A program made the position numbers and the translations under genes. From Phaeobacter sp. J2-8 (GTDB taxonomy: Bacteria; Pseudomonadota; Alphaproteobacteria; Rhodobacterales; Rhodobacteraceae), in NCBI RefSeq assembly GCF_022867865.1, contig NZ_JALIEC010000009.1:62001-126000 (forward strand): 64,000 nucleotides of DNA. The letters are read 5' to 3'. Under the pieces are notes generated by a model. That model saw only the letters and a list, made by a program, of their open reading frames with translations. It did not search any database and was not told the DNA's origin. Shown piece by piece: positions 37,290-46,842 of this stretch. Numbering within the stretch: position 1 is the first letter of the stretch; every line of letters begins with the position of its first letter.

Positions 37290-38023
37290 CCACAGAAAAG
37301 AGCCTGTCAGGCCGCAAGATCCTTATCGCTGGCGCGACAAGCGGCATGGGGCGGGCCACGGCCCGGTCCGCCGCTGCCGCCGGGGCAGAGGTGCTGCTGC
37401 TGGGCCGGGACAAGACCCGGCTGGAGGCCGTCGTCGCCGAAGCCACGGATCTTGGGGCGCCGCGGGCGATTGGCCTTTTGGCCGATGCCGCGGACCCGGA
37501 CGATCTTGCCCGTGCGCTGGCCTCGGCCGAGGCGGACCTTGCCCGCGTGGATACATTGGTCAATTCGATTGGCGTCAACATCGTCAACCGGGCGTTTTTT
37601 GACCTCTCGGCCGAGAGTTGGGCATCGATGATCGACATCAACCTCAATGCCGCCTTCAACCTGGCCAAGGTGATTGTCCCGCTGTTTCGCCAACGGGGGG
37701 GCGGGCTGTTGATCAATGTGTCCTCGACGGCGGCGCGCAAGCCCGATCCATCTGGTGCGGCCTATCAGGCGACCAAGGCCGGTGTGATGGCGATGACCCA
37801 TGCGATCATGGAGGAAGAATGGCACAACGGCCTGCGCGCCACCGTGATCCTGCCGGGCATGACCGAAACGCCGCTGCTTGAAAAGCGGCCCACACCGCCG
37901 ACCGACGAAATGCGCGCCAAGGCGCTGCAACCCGAAGACATCGCCGAGGCCTGCATGTTCGTGATGACATTGCCGAAGCGGGCGCATGTTTCGGAATTGA
38001 TGATTCAACCGGCGATCCGCTGA
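37286..38023 (+). CDS. Short-chain dehydrogenase/reductase
   Basis: The 245-residue SDR has the cofactor motif GATSGMG at residues 16-22 and the catalytic S147, Y160 and K164 (YQATK). The usual NNAG is changed to NSIG at 93-96, as in some members. GRD after the second strand favours NADP. It overlaps lacI by four bases and precedes a hydroxyacid dehydrogenase. It likely oxidises or reduces a sugar or sugar acid in module E. Confidence 0.88.
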   Translation: MTTEKSLSGRKILIAGATSGMGRATARSAAAAGAEVLLLGRDKTRLEAVVAEATDLGAPRAIGLLADAADPDDLARALASAEADLARVDTLVNSIGVNIVNRAFFDLSAESWASMIDINLNAAFNLAKVIVPLFRQRGGGLLINVSSTAARKPDPSGAAYQATKAGVMAMTHAIMEEEWHNGLRATVILPGMTETPLLEKRPTPPTDEMRAKALQPEDIAEACMFVMTLPKRAHVSELMIQPAIR

Positions 38024-38028
38024 TCGCG

Positions 38029-39129
38029 ATGCAGAAAATAGGCCAAAGCAAGATGGAACATATGTCCAACAGTCCCAAAAGCCCGGCGTCGGACGAAGGT
38101 GCAACCGGCAATCCAGGCCCGAAGGTTGGCGTTCTTATCCCCGCGCATATGCGCGCCAAGATCTTTCCTGAAATTGTCGAAAAGGCGCTTTTGGATTTTG
38201 CCCAGCCGGTGATCATCAGTGATGACGTTTTGGCGTCGGGCGATGTGGGCGGCAAGCTGGCCGATGCGCTGACCGGTGTGACGGCGGTGATCACCGGCTG
38301 GAGAAGCCCGGAAATCCCGCAAGCGGCATTGGCCCCGCAGGGCAGCGTTGCTTTTGTGTCCCATGCGGCGGGATCGGTCAAACGGCTGGGCGTGCAAAGC
38401 GCGCTGGAGGCCGGCGATATTCGCGTCAGCCACGCCGCCCCGGTGATTGCCCAGGCGGTGGCCGAATTCACCGTGACACAAATTCTGGCCCATTTGCGGC
38501 GACACCGAGAGTTTGATGCCGGGCTGCGCACCGGAATGGAATGGCAGGCGATGCGCGACGCTTATCTGGGTCAGCTGCTGGCGGCGCAGGATGTCGGAAT
38601 TGTCGGGCTTGGCTATGTCGGGCGGCTGGTGCTGAACCTCTTGCGGCCCTTTGGATGTACCATCTGTGTTTACGATCCCTTTATCAGCGCGGAAGAGGCC
38701 GACAGGCTTGGGGTTGTGCTGGTCAGCCTTGAAGAGATGTTCGAACGCTGCTCCGTGGTCAGCTTGCATGCCGCCAATCTTCCGGCAACCGAGGGCATGA
38801 TCACACGCGCGCATCTGGATGCGTTCCGCCCCGGCGGGCTGTTGGTCAATTCCGCGCGGGCCGGGCTGATCGCGCCGGGGGCCTTGGTCGGGGCGCTGGA
38901 CCAGGGCCGGATCTTTGCGGCGGTGGATACGTTTGACACCGAACCGCTGCCCGAGGGGGACGCATTGCGCGGACGGGCCAATGTCTATCTGTCGCCCCAT
39001 TGCGCCGGTCACACCCACGACAGCTATATCATGCAGGGGCTTGCGGCGGTGGAGGATGTCCGCCGGTTCTTTGCTGGTGCGCCACTTAAACAAGAAATTC
39101 TTCGCGAAAAGGCGGCCGTCCTCGCGTGA
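38029..39129 (+). CDS. D-isomer-specific 2-hydroxyacid dehydrogenase
   Basis: This protein of up to 366 residues has the Rossmann motif GIVGLGYVGR and the catalytic residues of the D-2-hydroxyacid dehydrogenase family: Arg in VNSARAGL, Glu in FDTEPLPEGD and His in SPHCAGHT. It would interconvert a 2-keto acid and a D-2-hydroxy acid with NAD(P). Starts at 38029, 38053 and 38062 are all in frame; none has a strong ribosome site. It lies six bases after the SDR gene. Confidence 0.9.
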   Translation: MQKIGQSKMEHMSNSPKSPASDEGATGNPGPKVGVLIPAHMRAKIFPEIVEKALLDFAQPVIISDDVLASGDVGGKLADALTGVTAVITGWRSPEIPQAALAPQGSVAFVSHAAGSVKRLGVQSALEAGDIRVSHAAPVIAQAVAEFTVTQILAHLRRHREFDAGLRTGMEWQAMRDAYLGQLLAAQDVGIVGLGYVGRLVLNLLRPFGCTICVYDPFISAEEADRLGVVLVSLEEMFERCSVVSLHAANLPATEGMITRAHLDAFRPGGLLVNSARAGLIAPGALVGALDQGRIFAAVDTFDTEPLPEGDALRGRANVYLSPHCAGHTHDSYIMQGLAAVEDVRRFFAGAPLKQEILREKAAVLA

Positions 39130-39183
39130 GGTGGGCAATGACCTGACAGTTGCGAAATCAGACATAGGGAATAGGGGAATGTC

Positions 39184-40257
39184 ATGGCTTCAGTAGAAAT
39201 CTCCGGGCTTAAAAAGAGCTTTGGTGCGGTGGATGTGATCCACAGCATTGATCTAGAGATCGAAGATGGTGAATTCGTCGCGCTTGTCGGCCCGTCCGGC
39301 TGTGGCAAGTCCACGCTTCTGCGGATCATTTCCGGGCTTGAGCCTGCTTCTGGCGGTGAAATTCGGATTGACGGCAATGTGGTCAACCACCTCAACCCGC
39401 GCGAACGCAACATCGCGATGGTGTTCCAGAACTATGCGCTTTACCCGCATATGACGGTGGCGAAAAACATGGGGTTCAACCTGAAACTGTCGGGGATGAG
39501 CCGCACTGAAATCGACGAAAAGGTCGAGGGCGTCGCCAAACTGCTGGAGCTTGATAAGTTGCTGGACCGAAAACCCGGGCAGCTTTCGGGGGGTCAGCGC
39601 CAGCGGGTTGCCATGGGGCGCGCCATTGTGCGCGATCCGGCGGCGTTCCTGTTTGATGAGCCGCTGTCGAACCTTGATGCCAAATTACGCGTCCAGATGC
39701 GGTCCGAAATCAAGACGCTGCACCAGCGGGTCAAGACCACCTCGATCTATGTGACCCACGATCAAATCGAGGCCATGACACTGGCGGATCGGGTGGTCAT
39801 CCTGAATGGCGGCAATATTGAACAGGCCGGGCGGCCCATCGACCTTTATAACAAGCCCGACAATCTCTTTGTGGCGGCGTTCATCGGCACGCCGTCGATG
39901 AACCTGATCGAGGCCACGATTGTCAAAACGGACACCGGTCCGGCGGCGATGTTCGCCTGCGGTCAATCCATCCCGGTGCAAAGCGATCATCCGAAGATGG
40001 CCGAGCATGAAAAGGTGATCGTTGGCATGCGACCAGAGCATTTCACGACCGATGCCACCGGCGTGCAACTGACCGGCGCGACCTCGCTGGTCGAACCGAC
40101 GGGGGCACAGACCCATATCACCTTTGATCTGGCCGGGGCTTCGGCCACTGCGGTGCTGGATGGTGGGGTCGATCTGGCGGTTGGCCAGCCTTTGACGGTG
40201 TCCATTGACCCGGCCAAGGTGCATTTCTTTGACAAGGAAACCGGTCATCGCGTCTGA
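39184..40257 (+). CDS. Sugar ABC transporter ATP-binding protein (UgpC/MsmK type)
   Basis: The 357-residue ATPase has Walker [38 protein letters not shown] and YVTHDQIEAMT, then the TOBE/MOP domain. AGGGG precedes the ATG. It lies on the plus strand among dehydrogenases, while the only nearby sugar permeases without an ATPase are the minus-strand pair at 32560-34358. It therefore most likely energises that transporter, under the same LacI regulator. Confidence 0.92.
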   Translation: MASVEISGLKKSFGAVDVIHSIDLEIEDGEFVALVGPSGCGKSTLLRIISGLEPASGGEIRIDGNVVNHLNPRERNIAMVFQNYALYPHMTVAKNMGFNLKLSGMSRTEIDEKVEGVAKLLELDKLLDRKPGQLSGGQRQRVAMGRAIVRDPAAFLFDEPLSNLDAKLRVQMRSEIKTLHQRVKTTSIYVTHDQIEAMTLADRVVILNGGNIEQAGRPIDLYNKPDNLFVAAFIGTPSMNLIEATIVKTDTGPAAMFACGQSIPVQSDHPKMAEHEKVIVGMRPEHFTTDATGVQLTGATSLVEPTGAQTHITFDLAGASATAVLDGGVDLAVGQPLTVSIDPAKVHFFDKETGHRV

Positions 40258-40374
40258 CGCTGCCCCTTTTCGCCCCCCTTTTTACCTGTCCATAGCGTAG
40301 GGGCGGCCCCCAACATCGCGGCGCGACAGCGCGCCCACGGCGTCCCGTGCGCCAAACACATAGGAGAGTGAGCC

Positions 40375-41505
40375 ATGCTCAAAGTTCTGATTTCAGGAAC
40401 CGGATTTGCCGGTCAGGGCCATGCTGACGCCTTTCGCGGGGCCGGGGCCGAGGTTGTCGGCATCGTTGGCCGGACACCGCATGTTGTCACGGAAGTGGCG
40501 GAAAAGATGGGCATTCCCTATGCCGGGGTTGATTGGCAAGAGGCGCTTGCGACCTGTAAACCCGACATCGTGTCCATCGCCACGCCGGGCGGCGCCCATT
40601 ATGAACCGATCAAACAGGCCATTGCCGCAGGCTGTCATGTGTTTTGCGACAAACCGATGACCGATAGCGCAGATACGGCAATCGAGCTGAACGCATTGGC
40701 ACAGGCAAAAGGCGTGAAAACCGCCTATGCCGCCAGCTTTCGCTATGCGCCCAGCGTATTGCATGCCAAGCAATTGGTGGCCGAAGGCGCGATTGGCGAA
40801 CCCACAGAGATCGAGTGCATGTCGCATTTCAATCTGGAACGAAACATTCCCTTTGGCTGGTCGCATCGCAAAAAGGATGGCGGCGGGCGGTTGAACAACA
40901 ATTTCACCCATACGCTGTCGATTGCCTGTTCTGTTGTTGGCGAAAAGATCCTGTCGATCATCGGTGAAGTGCGCGACGACCTTGGCCGCGCGCCGATTGT
41001 CGAAGGTGTGCACAACTTTGCCACCAGGCGCGATTTCATCCCCAAGGATTTGAACGATCCCAACCTGAAATGGGGCGAAAGCGATGTGGAATGGTCCTAT
41101 ACCGTGCTGGCCCAGCTAGAGAGCCCGTTTGCCGAAAAGCCGGTGTCGGTTCTGTTCAAACACGGCGGGCTGGTGCCACGGTTTCACGAAGATCACATCG
41201 TGATTTATGGCACAAAAGGCGCGATCTATATCAAGGGCCACTACGGCAGCGGCCAGCTGTCTCATTATGGCGCGGACAAAAGCTGGCAGGAATTGCCCCT
41301 GCCAAAGCCGATTGCCGACGCCGTGCCGGATGTGGCGGGCGAGACCGAGCAATGCTGGCATTATCTGGCGCGGGAATTCGTGCGCGATATTTCCGGCGAA
41401 ACGGTGGAACCCTATCCCACCTTCCAGGAAGGCAGCCAATATCAGCAGATCATCGAATTGATCCGCAGAAATGACAATTGGACGCCTGTCACCGATTTGC
41501 GCTGA
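40375..41505 (+). CDS. Gfo/Idh/MocA-family oxidoreductase
   Basis: This 376-residue protein starts with a Rossmann fold (LISGTGFAGQGHADAF), contains the family EKP-like motif as FCDKPMTDS, and has the C-terminal alpha/beta domain with the HTLSIACSVVG active-site region. Members oxidise or epimerise sugars using a bound or free nicotinamide. GGAGAGTGAGCC precedes the ATG. It lies 117 bases after the ATPase; the gap shows no terminator and the gene probably belongs to the lacI operon. Confidence 0.9.
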   Translation: MLKVLISGTGFAGQGHADAFRGAGAEVVGIVGRTPHVVTEVAEKMGIPYAGVDWQEALATCKPDIVSIATPGGAHYEPIKQAIAAGCHVFCDKPMTDSADTAIELNALAQAKGVKTAYAASFRYAPSVLHAKQLVAEGAIGEPTEIECMSHFNLERNIPFGWSHRKKDGGGRLNNNFTHTLSIACSVVGEKILSIIGEVRDDLGRAPIVEGVHNFATRRDFIPKDLNDPNLKWGESDVEWSYTVLAQLESPFAEKPVSVLFKHGGLVPRFHEDHIVIYGTKGAIYIKGHYGSGQLSHYGADKSWQELPLPKPIADAVPDVAGETEQCWHYLAREFVRDISGETVEPYPTFQEGSQYQQIIELIRRNDNWTPVTDLR

Positions 41506-41546
41506 TCCCTGTTGCGGCGCCATTTGGCGGCCAGACCAATTGGCGA

Positions 41547-42926
41547 TCAGCTGTCCACAAGCGCATCGCCATGGGCCGCCTGCCATTGCCGCAACGCCCC
41601 GGCCATTGCGTGGCGGCGATCCTGCTGGGCTGGTGCAAAGGCCAGGTTGACCTGTTCAAAAGGGTCCGTATTCAGGTCAAAAAGCTGCTCGGTGGCGGAT
41701 CCCGGCGTGCATTCGATAGGATCAGGTGCCGGGTTGGCGGATGCGGGATAGTAGCGCACATATTTGTACCGGGCGTCGCGGATCATACGCTGGGACATCC
41801 TGTAAACCGCGCCAAATGTGTCGCGCTGGGGCGTGGGGGCCTGCGCCGCCAGCGACAGGTTGCCATGATCCTGCGGCGGGGTGATACCCGCAAGATCCAG
41901 CACCGTTGCCCGTGTGTCACCGTGCCAGACCAATGCGTCTGACTGCTGTCCGGCCTCTATGCCCGGACCGGCCAGGATCAGGGGGATGCCAAGACTGTGT
42001 TCGTAGAGGTTCTGCTTGCCCATCAACCCGTGACTGCCAATCCCCAACCCATGGTCCGAGGTGTAGACAACCACCGTGTTTTCCAGCAGCCCCTGTGCCT
42101 CGGCGGTGGCCAGGATGTCGCCAATGGCAGCATCAAGATGGGCAATCATGCCATAATATTCCGCCAGATGGCGGCGCACCGCTTCCGGGCTGCGGGGGTA
42201 ATCCTCAAGCAATTCGTCGCGCAGCGCGGCTTCGCCATTGTCGAAAGGGTGCAGCGGCAGATAATCGGCGGGCAGGGCGATATCATCCGGGTTTGGCATA
42301 AAGGCGGGCGGCGGCGTGCGCGGATCATGCGGCGCGGTAAAGGCCGTATAGAGCAGAAACGGCTCCTCTCCGTCCTGTGCGCGCAGGAAATCCTTGGCAG
42401 CTTCGCTGAACAGATCGGTCGAGAATCCGGGCATGTCGGACGTGGTGTCCGATGGAAAGACGCCTTGGGGATCAAATGGCGTTACCGGCACTTTGTCATG
42501 GTCGCACATGCCGCCAAAGAAGATCGCCGACCCCGAACTGAACGACCGCCCGAAAGAAGCGCGGTCGTTGTGCCATTTGCCAACACCATGGGTGCGATAC
42601 CCTTCGGCGCGCAGCAATTCGGGGAAGGTCGGCATGTCGGATGGAATTTCCAGAAACTGTGGCGGTGTCTCTGATGAGGATGCTTTGCGCGCCTCTTGCG
42701 CCAGTCGCAGGGCAAAGACATCGCGACCCGTCATCAAGGTGGCGCGGGATGGCATACAGACCGCACGATCGAACCCGCCCTGACAATGGGCATTGCGATA
42801 AAACGTCCCGCGTGCCGCAAGCGCATCAAGGTTTGGCGTCGTGACCGCATCACAACCACTCGCCCCAAGCGAGCGGGCGCGATGGTCGTCAGCGATCAGG
42901 AAAATGAAATTCGGCCGACGTGTCAT
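41547..42926 (-). CDS. Sulfatase, Cys-type, cytoplasmic
   Basis: This 459-residue enzyme starts NFIFLIADDHRARSLG with the metal-binding Asp pair, carries the formylglycine motif C57-M-P-S-R followed by ATLMTGRD, and has YTSDHGLGIGSHGLMGK. It lacks a signal peptide. It lies 98 bases downstream of the OppF-type gene on the same strand, so it is probably the last gene of the LysR-permease-ATPase operon, and would act on what that transporter imports. Confidence 0.92.
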   Translation of the reverse strand: MTRRPNFIFLIADDHRARSLGASGCDAVTTPNLDALAARGTFYRNAHCQGGFDRAVCMPSRATLMTGRDVFALRLAQEARKASSSETPPQFLEIPSDMPTFPELLRAEGYRTHGVGKWHNDRASFGRSFSSGSAIFFGGMCDHDKVPVTPFDPQGVFPSDTTSDMPGFSTDLFSEAAKDFLRAQDGEEPFLLYTAFTAPHDPRTPPPAFMPNPDDIALPADYLPLHPFDNGEAALRDELLEDYPRSPEAVRRHLAEYYGMIAHLDAAIGDILATAEAQGLLENTVVVYTSDHGLGIGSHGLMGKQNLYEHSLGIPLILAGPGIEAGQQSDALVWHGDTRATVLDLAGITPPQDHGNLSLAAQAPTPQRDTFGAVYRMSQRMIRDARYKYVRYYPASANPAPDPIECTPGSATEQLFDLNTDPFEQVNLAFAPAQQDRRHAMAGALRQWQAAHGDALVDS

Positions 42927-43024
42927 TTCGGAAAAGCTCCTGTTTGAATGCCGCGGACATGTGGCAATTGCGATGCCGGGCGCGGGCCCGGCGATCTCTA
43001 TTCGACATCCGTCATGCGGTCAGT

Positions 43025-44050
43025 TCACTGATCTTCTAGCTGCTCTGCATGGTGGCACAACACCATATGATCACCCTTCAGATTGCGCCATTCCGGAACT
43101 TCGCTGCGGCAGCGGTCGGTGGCCAGCGCACAGCGCGGGTGAAAATGACACCCCGTCGGCGGGTTCAGCGGGCTTGGGATCTCGGCCTGCTCGGCGTCGC
43201 TGGTGTCTGGTGTGATCCCGCCCTCATGCCGCAAGCGCGGCGCAGACGACAACAAGGTGCGGGTATAGGGATGGCGTGAGTGATCAAAGATCGTGTCGCT
43301 ATCCGCCAGTTCCACCATGCGCCCAAGATACATCACCCCAACCCGGTCAGAGATATGGCGAACAACCTGAAGGTCATGGGCCACGAACAGCACAGTCAGC
43401 CCAAGATCCCGTTGAATGTCTTTCAGAAGATTCACGATCTGAGCCTGAATCGACAGATCCAGCGCCGAAACCGGCTCGTCACAAACCAGGAATTTCGGGT
43501 TGAGCGCCAGGGCACGCGCGATGCCGATCCGCTGTCGTTGGCCACCCGAAAACTGATGCGGATAGCGGCTTGCATGTTCGGGCGCCAACCCGACAAGATC
43601 AAGCAGCTCTGCCACCCGCGCCCGCCGCTCTGTTGCGGTCATCTCGGTTGACGTGATCAAAGGTTCCGCAATCACCTGTTCGGCTGTCATGCGTGGGTTA
43701 AGCGACCCAAATGGATCCTGAAACACAATCTGCACCTGACGGCGAAACGCCCGCAGCTCCTGACCCTTGAGTTCCAGCAGCGGTTTGCCGTCGAATGTCA
43801 CATCGCCCGAGGTCGCATCCAGCAGACGGATAAGCAGGCGGCTGGTCGTGGTCTTGCCGCAGCCGCTTTCACCCACCAGACCAAGGGTTTCGCCCCGGTG
43901 GATGTCAAACGCCAGTTTGTCGACCGCCCGGACCACACGGGTTGGCGGGGTGAAAGGCAGCAAAGGTTTGTTTGCAAAATGCTTTGAAAGACTGCGAATG
44001 CGAAACATCGGCTCTGCGGTGATGGGTGTCTGATCTGTCATTTGCGTCAT
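43025..44050 (-). CDS. Oligopeptide-type ABC transporter ATP-binding protein (OppF/DppF)
   Basis: The start at 44050 overlaps the stop of the previous gene (ATGA); a longer frame upstream is rejected. The 341-residue protein has Walker [40 protein letters not shown] and [10 protein letters not shown], then the oligopeptide-family C-terminal region with clustered cysteines ([15 protein letters not shown]). It is one of two ATPase subunits of the transporter. Such transporters also carry oligosaccharides and opine-like compounds. Confidence 0.92.
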   Translation of the reverse strand: MTQMTDQTPITAEPMFRIRSLSKHFANKPLLPFTPPTRVVRAVDKLAFDIHRGETLGLVGESGCGKTTTSRLLIRLLDATSGDVTFDGKPLLELKGQELRAFRRQVQIVFQDPFGSLNPRMTAEQVIAEPLITSTEMTATERRARVAELLDLVGLAPEHASRYPHQFSGGQRQRIGIARALALNPKFLVCDEPVSALDLSIQAQIVNLLKDIQRDLGLTVLFVAHDLQVVRHISDRVGVMYLGRMVELADSDTIFDHSRHPYTRTLLSSAPRLRHEGGITPDTSDAEQAEIPSPLNPPTGCHFHPRCALATDRCRSEVPEWRNLKGDHMVLCHHAEQLEDQ

Positions 44051-45027
44051 TCCGTCTTGAAATCGATATGGCGGTAGCAGGCAGATTCGTGCCCCGCCGC
44101 CAGCGCGTAACGCGGCGGCGGCACATGCCGGCACACCTCTTGCACATGGGCGCAGCGGGTTGAAAAACGACAGCCTTTTGGAAAGCGGTTCGGTGTCGGC
44201 ACCTGGCCTTCGATCGTGGGCAGTCGTTCCATTCGATCTTCGAGCCCATAGGCGCAGCGCATCAAGCCCTCGGTATAGGGATGGGCCGGGGTCGAAAACA
44301 CGGCCTCGGCTGTGCCGCATTCCGCCAGCCGCCCGGCATACATCACCTGAACCCGGCGCACGAAATTCGACACCAGCGCAAGATCGTGGCTGATGAACAT
44401 CACCGCGACGCCGGTTTCCTTTTGCAGGCGGGCCAAAAGCCGCATGATCTGCAACTGGATTGTCGCATCCAATGCCGTTGTCGGCTCGTCCGCGATGATA
44501 AGGCGCGGATTACAGCACAGTGCCATGGCAATCATCACCCGTTGGCGCATCCCGCCCGACATCTGATGGGGATAATCATCAAACCGGTCCGCAGGCGAGG
44601 GGATGCCAACCTGGCCGAACAATTCGATCACCCGGGCGCGGGCGGCCTTTGGCGACAGGCCCTCGTGACGGCGCAGCACCTCGACCAATTGGGCGCCGGT
44701 GGTGAAGACAGGGTTCAACGCGGTTGAAGGTTCCTGAAACACCATCGCCAGCTCTTTGCCGCGCAGGCGCTGCATGTCGCGCTGTGACAGCGATTGGATC
44801 TCTTTGCCGTCAAACAGGATCGTGCCGCTTGTGATTTTCAACGCCTTGGGCAACAGGCCCATGATCGCAAGGGCGATCATGCTTTTGCCGCTGCCGGATT
44901 CACCCACGATCCCAAAGGGTTCGTTTGGCTGGACGGAAAAGCTGACCCCATCCACGATATCAATTTTTGCGGCCGTTGATCCGATCGAGATCGTCAGGTC
45001 ACGGACTTCCAGAAGTGGTTTCGACAT
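44047..45027 (-). CDS. Oligopeptide-type ABC transporter ATP-binding protein (OppD/DppD)
   Basis: The 326-residue ATPase shows Walker A GIVGESGSGKSM, FQEPSTALNPVF, MSGGMRQRVMIAMAL and IADEPTTALD, with the C-terminal cysteine region GCRFSTRCAHVQEVC. Its start overlaps the permease stop by one base (TGATG) and its stop overlaps the next ATPase start. It pairs with the OppF-type subunit. Confidence 0.92.
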   Translation of the reverse strand: MSKPLLEVRDLTISIGSTAAKIDIVDGVSFSVQPNEPFGIVGESGSGKSMIALAIMGLLPKALKITSGTILFDGKEIQSLSQRDMQRLRGKELAMVFQEPSTALNPVFTTGAQLVEVLRRHEGLSPKAARARVIELFGQVGIPSPADRFDDYPHQMSGGMRQRVMIAMALCCNPRLIIADEPTTALDATIQLQIMRLLARLQKETGVAVMFISHDLALVSNFVRRVQVMYAGRLAECGTAEAVFSTPAHPYTEGLMRCAYGLEDRMERLPTIEGQVPTPNRFPKGCRFSTRCAHVQEVCRHVPPPRYALAAGHESACYRHIDFKTE

Positions 45028-45905
45028 CAGCTCAGGCCCTTCAATCGCGGATCAAGTTGGTCACGCAACCCATCACCGACCAGGTTCAATGACATGACAG
45101 TCAGGAAGATGGCGATGCCGGGAAACAGGGTGATCCAGGGTGCGGAATACAGATAGGTGCGCCCATCCGCGATGATGTTGCCCCAGGTTGGCGAGGGCGG
45201 CGGTGGCCCGACCCCGATAAAGCTGAGCGCAGCTTCGGCCAGAACGGCATCGGCAAAGACAAATGTCATCTGCACAATCACCGGCGCGAGCGCATTGGGG
45301 ATCAGGTGGTACAGAATGATCCTGAGATTGCTGGCCCCACTGGCGCGGGCCGCTTCGACAAATTGCTGCTGCGCCAATGTCAGAACAGAGGCCCGCACGA
45401 TCCGTGCCGTCCGGGGCGCATATGCGATCCCCAGCGCCAACACCACGTTCACAACCCCCGGTCCCAGGACCGCGGCCAGCGCAATGGCCAGCAACAGGGT
45501 CGGAAACGCCTCTCCGGCATCCATCACCCGCATGAAGATATTGTCCAGTTTCGGAAAGAAGCCCGCGATCGCGCCGATGATGATGCCCAGGACCATTGTG
45601 ATGATGACCACGAACAAACCGATCAACAGCGACACATGCGCCCCTTCAAGCACCCGCGTCATGACGTCCCGGCCGAAACTGTCCGTGCCCGCCAAATGGG
45701 TCAGGCTGGGCGCCTTGAACCGGTCCATAAGGGACGTATCCTCGGCGCCATATGGCATGATGAACGGGCCGATCAGTGCCGCCAGCACAATGAAGGTCAG
45801 AACTGAGCCGCCAATGATCAGGATTTTATTGGCCGAGGCCAGTTTGCGAAGCCACGAGGTCCGTGCAGCCGTGATTGCGGGGCGGGATGTGGTCAGATCA
45901 GTCAT
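45027..45905 (-). CDS. Oligopeptide-type ABC transporter permease (DppC/OppC)
   Basis: From the ATG at 45905 the protein has 292 residues, overlapping the upstream permease by eight bases; a longer frame would run deep into that gene. It has the N-terminal anchor ILIIGGSVLTFIVLAALIG, the PHLAGTDSFGRDVMTRV-like segment of DppC and the EAA loop EAARASGASNLRIILYHLIP. It forms the channel with the DppB-type gene. Confidence 0.92.
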   Translation of the reverse strand: MTDLTTSRPAITAARTSWLRKLASANKILIIGGSVLTFIVLAALIGPFIMPYGAEDTSLMDRFKAPSLTHLAGTDSFGRDVMTRVLEGAHVSLLIGLFVVIITMVLGIIIGAIAGFFPKLDNIFMRVMDAGEAFPTLLLAIALAAVLGPGVVNVVLALGIAYAPRTARIVRASVLTLAQQQFVEAARASGASNLRIILYHLIPNALAPVIVQMTFVFADAVLAEAALSFIGVGPPPPSPTWGNIIADGRTYLYSAPWITLFPGIAIFLTVMSLNLVGDGLRDQLDPRLKGLS

Positions 45906-46842
45906 AGCGCACCCTTGGGTCCAGCCAGGAATACAGAATATCCACCAGCAAATTGATAAAAACGAACGAGAATGCGATGACGACAAGCCCGCCCTGAAGC
46001 ACGGGGTAATCACGCCGCGTGATCGCGTGCAGCATCAGCCGTCCCAATCCGTTCAGCGAAAAGATTGCCTCGATCACGATGGCGCCCGCCATGGTCAGCG
46101 AAAAGGTGATGCCAATCACCGTAAGGATCGGAATCATCGCGTTTTTCAGCGCGTGCTTGCCGATCACCTCGCTGCGATACATGCCTTTGGCGTGGGCGGT
46201 GCGGACATAATCCTGGCCCAGCTGTTCCAGCATCACCGACCGCGTAAACCGCGAGATCAGGCCCATCGTGGCGGTGCCAAGCGTGATGGCGGGCAGGGTC
46301 ATGGCGTGCAGCCATCCGAAAAAGGAGTCTGAAAGCGGGACATAGCCACCGGGCGGGAACCAGCCCAGACCGACCGAGAACACCAGAATGGCGATCAGCC
46401 CGAACCAGAAATTCGGGACCGATACCCCAATCAGCGAAATGGACATCACCAGCCCATCCACCCAGGTCCGGTGAAAAACTGCGGCCAGCGTGCCGATCAG
46501 GATGCCAAAGAAAGAGGCAAAAACGATCGACAGAAACGCCAGCGACAGCGTGACGGGAAGCCGTTCGATGATCGCCTCGGACACCGGGCGTTTGAGGATA
46601 TAGGAATAGCCCAGATCCCCATGCGCAAGCCCGGTGACCCATTCGCCCAGCCGGATCGGCCAGGGCGCGTTCAGCCCCAGTTGTTCGCGGACAAATTCCA
46701 CCTCTTCAACAGAGGCGTCCTGTCCGGCGATAACCGAAGCGCCATCGCCGGGCACCAACATGATGATCAGGAATGCGATCACGCTGACAACAAGCAGCAC
46801 CGGTATGGCACTTAGTATTCGTTTGATGATGTATCTTATCAT
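45898..46842 (-). CDS. Oligopeptide-type ABC transporter permease (DppB/OppB)
   Basis: The 314-residue protein begins MIRYIIKRILSAIPVLLVV, as DppB proteins do, has PGDGASVIAGQDAS in the first periplasmic loop, GDLGYSYILKRPV and the EAA loop around YVRTAHAKGMYRSEVIG. It overlaps the LysR gene by four bases, so regulator and transporter are one transcript. Confidence 0.93.
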   Translation of the reverse strand: MIRYIIKRILSAIPVLLVVSVIAFLIIMLVPGDGASVIAGQDASVEEVEFVREQLGLNAPWPIRLGEWVTGLAHGDLGYSYILKRPVSEAIIERLPVTLSLAFLSIVFASFFGILIGTLAAVFHRTWVDGLVMSISLIGVSVPNFWFGLIAILVFSVGLGWFPPGGYVPLSDSFFGWLHAMTLPAITLGTATMGLISRFTRSVMLEQLGQDYVRTAHAKGMYRSEVIGKHALKNAMIPILTVIGITFSLTMAGAIVIEAIFSLNGLGRLMLHAITRRDYPVLQGGLVVIAFSFVFINLLVDILYSWLDPRVRYD

